The notes beneath the pieces are model-generated. The model was not told where the DNA came from, made no database searches, and was given only the letters and a program-made list of their open reading frames with translations. From positions 78,409 through 134,309 of the forward strand of contig JAISKB010000018.1 in the NCBI GenBank assembly GCA_031261085.1: 55,901 nt of DNA. The letters are read 5' to 3'. Positions 50,525 through 55,901 of this stretch are shown piece by piece. Source of the DNA: Christensenellaceae bacterium (GTDB taxonomy: Bacteria > Bacillota > Clostridia > Christensenellales > CAG-138). The translations under genes and the position numbers were made by a program. The number at the start of each line of letters is the position of its first letter. Position 1 is the stretch's first letter.

Positions 50525-51624
50525 TAAAACGATTCACGGCTATTATACTCATACTGGGCGCCTTTGCGGGCCTGGCGGGCGGATGCGCGTCGGTGGCCGG
50601 CACGGCCAATGTGGCGTTCCCCGGCGGTGCGGAGGCTGCCGCGCCCGCGTTTGCGTATGCGGAGCAATCGCCCGAGGGTGGACAAGCCGACCCCGCGCAG
50701 CCGGCCGTCACGCCCTATGCGCAGGCCGCCGTGCCGCTGAGCGCGCAGGTAACGCCCGCGGCAGCGCCGGAGGTTACCCCCGAAGCGGCGCCGCCTGCGG
50801 AGGAACCCTCCGAAACAGCGGCTGCGCCCGAGGCTACCGCAACGCCCAAACCTACCGCTACCCCCAAACCCACGGCAACGCCCAAGCCTACCGCCACCCC
50901 AAAGCCCACCGAAACGCCGCGCGCCTATGAAATACAAGAGTGGGATCCTTACCTGCCGGGGTATGTCAATACCAAATCGGTGAACCTGCGCAAGGGTCCG
51001 GGCACCAAATATGGCGTTTTGGGCGAGTATGCGCGCAACGATGCGGTGACCGTCACCGGGGAGAGCGGCGATTGGTACCGCGTAAAGGTCGATGACCTGC
51101 GCGGCTATATGCTGATGGAATATGTGAGCTTGGGCAGCGCGCCCACGCCCACCCCCAAGGCCACGCCCACCCCCAAGGCCACGCCCACGCCCACGCCCCA
51201 ACCGACCATTGCCCCGCCGCCGGTGCTAACGCCGCCGCCGGTACTCCCCTCGGCAACGCCTACCCAGGCGCCCACGGTCAGCACGGTGGAGGATGAGCTA
51301 TACCTGCTCGCGCAGGTCGTGTATAAAGAGGGCGATAAAGAGAGCTATGTGGCGGTGGCCAATGTGATTTACAACCGCCTGCTCAGCCCCAAGTTCCCCG
51401 GCACGGTCGTGGAGGTGTTGTATCAAAAGAGCCAGTTCTCCACCACCAACCTTAAAACGCCCTCCAGCGCGGCCGTTGCCGCGGTACAGCAGATATTCAT
51501 CAACGGCGACTTGATTTTGCCCGCCAACGTGATGTATTTCCACGCGGCCAGCCGGGGCGTAACCCGCGATGGGTACGCTTACTATGGCACCTTCGGCGGC
51601 AATATTTTCTTTTCAAAGGCATAA
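50521..51624 (+). CDS. Secreted SH3-domain cell-wall hydrolase (SleB type)
   Basis: The protein has 367 residues. A signal peptide ends in LAGGC at residue 22, acceptable as a lipoprotein cleavage site. A low-complexity region rich in Ala/Pro/Thr with TPKPTA repeats (about 95-125) precedes a bacterial SH3 domain (about 145-205; VNLRKGPGTKYGVLG). A second Pro/Thr spacer follows, then a hydrolase-2 (SleB-like) domain (about 255-367; LYLLAQVVYKEGDKESYVAVANVIYNRL). It probably cleaves peptidoglycan in growth or spore germination. It overlaps hslU. Confidence 0.87.
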   Translation: MIKRFTAIILILGAFAGLAGGCASVAGTANVAFPGGAEAAAPAFAYAEQSPEGGQADPAQPAVTPYAQAAVPLSAQVTPAAAPEVTPEAAPPAEEPSETAAAPEATATPKPTATPKPTATPKPTATPKPTETPRAYEIQEWDPYLPGYVNTKSVNLRKGPGTKYGVLGEYARNDAVTVTGESGDWYRVKVDDLRGYMLMEYVSLGSAPTPTPKATPTPKATPTPTPQPTIAPPPVLTPPPVLPSATPTQAPTVSTVEDELYLLAQVVYKEGDKESYVAVANVIYNRLLSPKFPGTVVEVLYQKSQFSTTNLKTPSSAAVAAVQQIFINGDLILPANVMYFHAASRGVTRDGYAYYGTFGGNIFFSKA

Positions 51625-51648
51625 AGCAGCGCCCGTATGGCAAACACT

Positions 51649-51683
51649 AATACCGCAATTCAGCTTGAAAGGCGGTATTTTTT
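51649..51683 (+). terminator. Terminator-like hairpin that includes the next gene's ribosome binding site
   Basis: AATACCGC (51649-51656) pairs with GCGGTATT (51672-51679), followed by TTTT up to the ATG at 51684. The 3' arm contains the AAAGGCGG ribosome binding site, so folding could both stop transcription from upstream and hide the start of the nucleotidyltransferase gene. Confidence 0.7.
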
Positions 51684-54083
51684 ATGCGCGCGATCATCAT
51701 GGCGGGCGGGGAGGGCAAACGGCTGCGCCCGCTCACCTGTACCGACCCGAAACCTATGGTCCCTCTCCTCAACAAGCCCGTTATCGATTATTGTGTGGAG
51801 CTGCTCGCAGCCCATGGCATACGGGATATTACGGCTACGCTGCATTACCTGCCCAATAAGATACGGGATTACCTGGGCGATGGCGGCGCACACAAGGCGC
51901 GCATCAGCTATTCGCTGGAGGATAAGCCCTTGGGTACGGCGGGCAGCGTGCGTTTGGCGGCGGGGGAGGCGCAAGGTACGCTGCTGGTGCTCAGCGGCGA
52001 TGCGCTTACCGATGTGGATTTAACCGCCGCGCTACAAACGCATACGGCGCGCAAGGCCGCCGTTACCATCATACTCAAGCGCGTGCAGGCGCCTACGGAA
52101 TATGGCGTGGTGCTGATGAACGAGGAGGGCGCTATCACGCGGTTTTTGGAGAAGCCGCAGCTCAGTGAGGTGTTCAGCGATTTGGCGAATACCGGCATCT
52201 ACATACTCGAGCCGGAGGCGCTAAAACTGGTGCCCAAGGATGCCAGGTTCGACTTTGCCTGCGACCTGTTCCCGCTGCTGTTAAAGCGCAACATGCCCAT
52301 ATACGGGCATGTGACCGACCGATATTGGTGCGATATAGGCGACCTGCGGCAATACTTGGCGGCCCAGCGCGATTTGCTTACCGGACAATGCCGCTTCGAA
52401 ACGAAGGCGGTGGAGCGCGAGGGCGTGTTCATGGAGCCGGGCGCGCTGGTGTCGGCCGGCGCGGTGCTTATGGCGCCCTGCTATATTGGGGCCGGGGCGG
52501 AGGTGGCGGAAAACGCGATTGTGGCCGATGGCGCGGTGGTGTGCAGCGGCGCGCGCATAGGGCGCGGCAGCAGCATAAAGCGCTCGGTGCTGATGAAAAA
52601 CGCGCGCGTGCGAGAAAACGCCGAAATACGCGGCGCAATCCTGTGCGAGGGCGCGCATGTGGATAGCGGGGCATCGGTGTTTGCGCATACGGCTCTCGGC
52701 GCGCGGACGAGCATCGGCAAGCGCAGCATGGTGGATGGCGGCGCGTGCGTCTGGCCCGAAAAGCGCGTGGACGATGACGCCGTGTGCTCCGAACACCTGA
52801 TTTGGGATGCACAGGGCGGCAAGAGCGCGCTGGATATGGCCGTGCGGGGCTTTTCGGATATGGATTTAACGCCGGAACGGGCGGCGCGCATAGGCGCGGC
52901 GTTTGCGCTCAGCGCCAAGGCGGGCAGGGGCGGCGAGCTGGCGCTGGCCACGGAGGGCAGCCAGCAGGCGGTCATGCTAAAGCACGCCCTGCTATCCGGC
53001 ATGCTTTCACAGGGCGCGGATGTGTGCGATTTGGGCTGCTGCGCCTATTCGGCCTTCGAATATGGCATACGCAACCTGCGCCTAAAGGGCGGCGTATATG
53101 TGCGCCACGGCGTGCAAAGCCCGCATGAATCCGAGCTGGCGCTGTGCGATGCGACCGGCTCCAGGCTATCTGGCAGCGCCCTGCGCACCCTTAGGCAAGA
53201 GCTGGAGAGCGGCGCAAAACACCCGCTCACCTGTGAACGGCTGGGCATTTTGCAGCAGGTGGGCGGCGCCGCGCGGGCATATGAAGCGCATCTTTTGCGC
53301 GAGATGGACGTGCAGCCCGGCGAGGGCATCACGATCATACTGGGTGCGAACGCCGAGGTGTATGACGCGGTGGCGCGGGTGCTGCTCCCCTATGGATATG
53401 GGGTGCGGTATATCGATTCGCGGGATCCTAACAAGCTGTATGGGGCCATGCTGCGCGCGGAGGCGGACGCGGGCTGCATCATAGGGGAAGCGGGGGAGCT
53501 CGAAGCCGTGTTCTATAAGGAAACGCAGGTGGAGGCGCAGCGCTGCAGGGCGGCGTTTGCGCTGGGCGCGCTGGCCGAGGGGCGGGCAAAGCGGTTTGTG
53601 CTGCCGGTGGGCCTGCCCGAGGAATATGCGCGGCAAATCGAAGCGCGGGGCGGCGCGGTGGAGCGGTGCGCTTCCTCCCGCGCGGCGTGGCGCAGGCGCG
53701 CGTTGGAGGCTGAGGCCTACCTGCCCGAGCTGTTTGAGCCGGAGGCGGCCATCGTACGGTTGGCGGCGCTGTGCCGGGACGGGCGTCTGGAAGCCTATTT
53801 AAGCGAGCTGCCCGAGGTATGCGTGCTGGGGGGCGAGGTGGGCTGCTCGTGGAAAGAGATGGGCCGCGTGCTGCGCAGGCTGGTGGAAAGCGAGCCGGGC
53901 GAGCGGGTGGAGCTGATTGACGGGGTGAAGGTGAAGGAGGATAAGGGATGGATACTCGTGCGGCCCAACGCCGAGCTCACGGCCTGCCGCGTGATAGCGG
54001 GCAGCTATTCTGCCGAGTATGCGCAGGAGCTTACCGACCTGTATTTGGATAAGGTGAAACGCATAGCGGAGGAAAAAGAATAG
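51684..54083 (+). CDS. Sugar-1-phosphate nucleotidyltransferase / degenerate phosphomannomutase fusion
   Basis: The protein has 799 residues. The N-terminal domain (1-230) is a nucleotidyltransferase: MAGGEGKRLRPLTCTDPKPMVPLLNKP (7-33) and LSGDALTDVDL (metal site, near 94-104). Left-handed beta-helix hexapeptides follow (about 245-360). The C-terminal 430 residues resemble phosphomannomutase but lack the catalytic TASHNP serine loop; the equivalent stretch reads GGVYVRHGVQSPHES. Such fusions are annotated as mannose-1-phosphate guanylyltransferase. It probably supplies activated mannose for surface glycans, with a regulatory or inactive C-terminus. Confidence 0.82.
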   Translation: MRAIIMAGGEGKRLRPLTCTDPKPMVPLLNKPVIDYCVELLAAHGIRDITATLHYLPNKIRDYLGDGGAHKARISYSLEDKPLGTAGSVRLAAGEAQGTLLVLSGDALTDVDLTAALQTHTARKAAVTIILKRVQAPTEYGVVLMNEEGAITRFLEKPQLSEVFSDLANTGIYILEPEALKLVPKDARFDFACDLFPLLLKRNMPIYGHVTDRYWCDIGDLRQYLAAQRDLLTGQCRFETKAVEREGVFMEPGALVSAGAVLMAPCYIGAGAEVAENAIVADGAVVCSGARIGRGSSIKRSVLMKNARVRENAEIRGAILCEGAHVDSGASVFAHTALGARTSIGKRSMVDGGACVWPEKRVDDDAVCSEHLIWDAQGGKSALDMAVRGFSDMDLTPERAARIGAAFALSAKAGRGGELALATEGSQQAVMLKHALLSGMLSQGADVCDLGCCAYSAFEYGIRNLRLKGGVYVRHGVQSPHESELALCDATGSRLSGSALRTLRQELESGAKHPLTCERLGILQQVGGAARAYEAHLLREMDVQPGEGITIILGANAEVYDAVARVLLPYGYGVRYIDSRDPNKLYGAMLRAEADAGCIIGEAGELEAVFYKETQVEAQRCRAAFALGALAEGRAKRFVLPVGLPEEYARQIEARGGAVERCASSRAAWRRRALEAEAYLPELFEPEAAIVRLAALCRDGRLEAYLSELPEVCVLGGEVGCSWKEMGRVLRRLVESEPGERVELIDGVKVKEDKGWILVRPNAELTACRVIAGSYSAEYAQELTDLYLDKVKRIAEEKE

Positions 54084-54154
54084 AGCGGTCTATCGAACAA
54101 GGCCGCGCCTGTGGTAAAATGGGAGGGAAAATCAAGCCATAGGAGAAGCGACGC

Positions 54155-54616
54155 ATGTTTCATATCGTTTTGGTGGAGCCAGAAATACCGCCCAATACCG
54201 GCAATATCTCCCGAACCTGCGCCGTGACCGGCGCCACGCTGCACATGGTGCGCCCGTTTGGGTTCGTCATAAACGATAAAACGCTCAAGCGCGCCGGGCT
54301 GGATTATTGGCACGCGCTGGATGTGCGGTATTACGACGCTTTTGAGGAGGTGGAAGCCGCCTACCCCAACGCGCGGTTCTTTCTCACCTCCACCCATGCC
54401 GCGCGCGGCTATGCCGAGGCAGCCTACCGCGACGGCGATTTTTTTGTGTTTGGGAAAGAAACCGCGGGCCTGGGCGAAAAGCTGCTTTCGCGGCGCAGCG
54501 CGGATACCATACGCATCCCCATGCGGCCGGAGCAGCGCTCGCTCAACCTTTCCAACTCGGTGGCGATCGTGCTTTACGAAGCGCTGCGGCAGACGGGCTT
54601 TGCGGGTTTGCGGTAA
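54155..54616 (+). CDS. trmL: tRNA (cytidine(34)-2'-O)-methyltransferase TrmL
   Basis: The protein has 153 residues, a minimal SPOUT methyltransferase. MFHIVLVEPEIPPNTGNISRTCAVTGATLHMVRPFGF (1-37) and FVFGKETAGL (near 92-101) with IPMRPEQRSLNLSNSVAIVLYEALRQ are diagnostic of TrmL. It methylates the wobble base ribose of tRNA-Leu isoacceptors. AGGAG precedes the ATG. Confidence 0.95.
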   Translation: MFHIVLVEPEIPPNTGNISRTCAVTGATLHMVRPFGFVINDKTLKRAGLDYWHALDVRYYDAFEEVEAAYPNARFFLTSTHAARGYAEAAYRDGDFFVFGKETAGLGEKLLSRRSADTIRIPMRPEQRSLNLSNSVAIVLYEALRQTGFAGLR

Positions 54617-54697
54617 CGCGGGGCCGCTCTTTGCGCGCAAATACGCAAATTACATGAGATTTAATAAAACTATTAAACGATAACGCTTCGATATTTC

Positions 54698-54726
54698 TTT
54701 ACAATTGCGTTTGTGCGGTATATACT
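54698..54726 (+). promoter_or_regulatory. Promoter upstream of small ORF and surface protein
   Basis: TTTACA (54698-54703), 17 bp, TATACT (54721-54726). It lies in an AT-rich patch that contrasts with the GC-rich trmL before it. Confidence 0.7.
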
Positions 54727-54736
54727 AATCTTCAAT

Positions 54737-54761
54737 ATAATTCACTTAGTAGATGAATTAT
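54737..54761. promoter_or_regulatory. Inverted repeat downstream of the promoter
   Basis: ATAATTCA-N9-TGAATTAT (54737-54744 and 54754-54761) lies just after the predicted transcription start and 4 bp before the ribosome binding site of the small gene. It may be an operator or a leader hairpin. Confidence 0.6.
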
Positions 54762-54778
54762 AAAAAGGGGTGATAAAT

Positions 54779-54907
54779 ATGGCTCCATCCATCATAATGA
54801 ACGAAAAAGAACGAAAAGTAATAAAAAAGAACGGAATAGACGCTAGCTGCGTCTATTTGGGGTTCCATAAAAACATAATACAAAATAAATGGGCGTTTCT
54901 TGCGTGA
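54779..54907 (+). CDS. Possible small gene or leader, 42 codons
   Basis: The ATG at 54779 follows AAGGGGTGAT, a very good ribosome binding site. The product has 42 residues: an acidic/basic first half (NEKERKVIKKNGID) and a more hydrophobic second half (CVYLGFHKNIIQNKWAFLA). No family is recognised. The frame contains a GACGC/GCGTC hairpin and its last codons overlap the terminator at 54892. It could be a real small protein or a leader controlling the surface protein downstream. Confidence 0.5.
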   Translation: MAPSIIMNEKERKVIKKNGIDASCVYLGFHKNIIQNKWAFLA

Positions 54908-54924
54908 AAGAAGCGTCTTTTTTT
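54892..54924 (+). terminator. Intrinsic terminator before the repeat protein gene
   Basis: GGCGTTTCTT pairs with AAGAAGCGTC over 10 bp (two wobbles), followed by seven T's. It ends 34 bp before the next ATG, so it may act as an attenuator. Confidence 0.75.
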
Positions 54925-54958
54925 AGCAAAACGACATTTGTAAGGAGCGTGGATTGAG

Positions 54959-55901
54959 ATGAAAAAGATAAAAGGCGCAAAGGTACTTCCCCTGTTGCTG
55001 GCGGCGGCATTGCTGTTCGCCTTGCTGCCCTCGGCAGCGTTCGCTCTGAGCAGCGGCAGCAATATCGATGTGGGGGACAGTGTGACCACCAACGGCACGG
55101 GCTGGACATACAGCGGCGGCGTTTTCACCGTAACGGGCGACGTGACCATTTCGGGCACGACCACGACAAATCGCGTGGTAGTGCAGTCCGGCGTAACGGC
55201 GAACATCACGCTAAATGGCGTTTCCATCGATGTGAGCATACCCGCTGCCAATGGATACTGCGCCTTCGACATGACCGGCGCAACGGTAAGCCTGACGCTG
55301 ACGGGAGCAAATACGCTAAAAAGCGGCAACGATAGCGCAGGCTTGCAGGTTCCCTCCGGCGCGAGCCTGACTATAACTGCCGCAAGCACCGGCAGCCTGG
55401 CGGCAACCGGCGGGGATAACGGCGCGGGCATCGGCGGCGGGGATTACGGCGCGGGCGGGATCATCACCATCAGCGGCGGCACGGTAGAGGCAACCAGCGG
55501 GTATTACGGCGCGGGCATCGGCGGCGGGTTCTACAGCGCGGGCGGCGATATCACCATCAGCGGCGGCACGGTAGAGGCAACCAGCAGGTATGACGGCGCG
55601 GGCATCGGCGGTGGGTACATGGGCGCGGGCGGCGACATCACCATCAGCGGCGGCACGGTAGAGGCAACCGGCGGGCATTTCGGCGCGGGCATCGGCGGTG
55701 GGTATGACGGCGCGGGCGGCGAGATCAGACTCTGCGGCGGCACGGTAGTGGCAACCGGCGGGTATTACGGCGCGGGCATCGGCGGCGGGACTAACGGCGC
55801 GGGCGGCGACATCACCATCAGCGGCGGCACGGTAGAGGCAACCGGCGGGGAATGGGGTGCGGGCATCGGCGGCGGGTATTACGGCGCGGGCGGCGATATC
55901 A
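54959..55901 (+). CDS. Secreted glycine-rich repeat surface protein (3' partial)
   Basis: The ATG at 54959 follows AAGGAG. A signal peptide (KVLPLLLAAALLFALLPSAAFA, residues 9-30) with AFA cleavage is followed by a beta-rich region (about 31-145). Then come near-identical 29-residue repeats of the form ITISGGTVEAT-GGYYGAGIGGG-YGAGGD that continue to the window edge. The regular beta and Gly pattern suggests a beta-helix on the cell surface. The end, where a sorting motif or carbohydrate-binding domains may lie, is outside the window. Confidence 0.85.
   Translation, partial: MKKIKGAKVLPLLLAAALLFALLPSAAFALSSGSNIDVGDSVTTNGTGWTYSGGVFTVTGDVTISGTTTTNRVVVQSGVTANITLNGVSIDVSIPAANGYCAFDMTGATVSLTLTGANTLKSGNDSAGLQVPSGASLTITAASTGSLAATGGDNGAGIGGGDYGAGGIITISGGTVEATSGYYGAGIGGGFYSAGGDITISGGTVEATSRYDGAGIGGGYMGAGGDITISGGTVEATGGHFGAGIGGGYDGAGGEIRLCGGTVVATGGYYGAGIGGGTNGAGGDITISGGTVEATGGEWGAGIGGGYYGAGGDI

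Noticed and set aside
55390..55901. CRISPR-like regular repeats
   Set aside because: The repeats are coding, contiguous and in frame within a secreted protein.

Overview
The window looks like a chromosomal segment of a Gram-positive, spore-forming Clostridia-type bacterium with a GC-rich core. The reasons are the Firmicutes gene order plsX-acpP-rnc-smc-ftsY and ylxM-ffh-rpsP-khpA-rimM-trmD-rplS-rbgA-rnhB-yraN-yifB-dprA-topA-trmFO-hslVU, a YlbJ-type sporulation membrane protein, AGGAGG-type ribosome binding sites with several TTG starts, and no outer-membrane genes. No genus can be assigned from the sequence alone.

Layout. (1) 1-1666: end of a branched-chain amino acid ABC importer operon (livM end, livG, livF). 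(2) 1750-5240: an IS-like scar, three tRNA genes (Lys-TTT, Leu-TAG, Gly-TCC) behind a consensus promoter, and a 2.3 kb AT-rich element inserted in the 3' end of tRNA-Gly. The element is bounded by a 31-bp direct repeat and has paired 12-bp-spaced arm-like repeats at both ends, three XRE regulators, an ImmA-type metallopeptidase and a possible 37-residue membrane peptide, but no integrase. The displaced tRNA terminator and a decayed phzF follow it. (3) 5264-10079: accessory region with PadR/DUF2812, an Fe-S flavoprotein, two leftward tRNAs (Lys-CTT, Gly-GCC), a decapitated zeta-toxin-like gene that runs into a threefold tandem array of small acidic protein genes, and a LytTR/DUF3021 pair. (4) 10119-12337: a ferredoxin-type DUF362 protein, and an XRE-S24 repressor with Cys at the nucleophile position, divergent from a small membrane protein gene with a perfect promoter. 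(5) 12617-21728: anchored PQQ-like propeller, HflX with a JAMM-like N-terminal motif, a dTMP-kinase-like protein, YlbJ, TmcAL, and the pta-ackA acetate/ATP pair. (6) 21920-22825: an orphan 13-repeat MORN protein of lower GC. (7) 22977-54616: a long housekeeping stretch for ribosome and tRNA maturation, lipid synthesis, SRP targeting, chromosome condensation, DNA uptake/processing, a very large fused GT-C glycosyltransferase with GtrA, HslVU, a SleB-type hydrolase, a nucleotidyltransferase/phosphomannomutase fusion and TrmL. (8) 54698-55901: a promoter, an inverted repeat, a possible 42-codon gene with terminator, and the start of a secreted glycine-rich repeat protein cut by the window end.

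How the genes work together. The core encodes translation (tRNAs, L32, S16, L19, RimM, TrmD, RbgA, HflX, TrmFO, TmcAL, TrmL), membrane targeting (FtsY and Ffh with YlxM), fatty-acid and phospholipid initiation (PlsX, ACP), DNA maintenance and uptake (SMC, TopA, RNase HII, DprA, YifB, a ComEC-like channel), and cell-surface glycan assembly (GT-C fusion, GtrA, mannose-1-phosphate nucleotidyltransferase). The least explained parts are the integrase-less element in tRNA-Gly, the overlapping-frame tandem array at 7.7-8.8 kb, and the Cys-type S24 switch at 11.3-12.3 kb.
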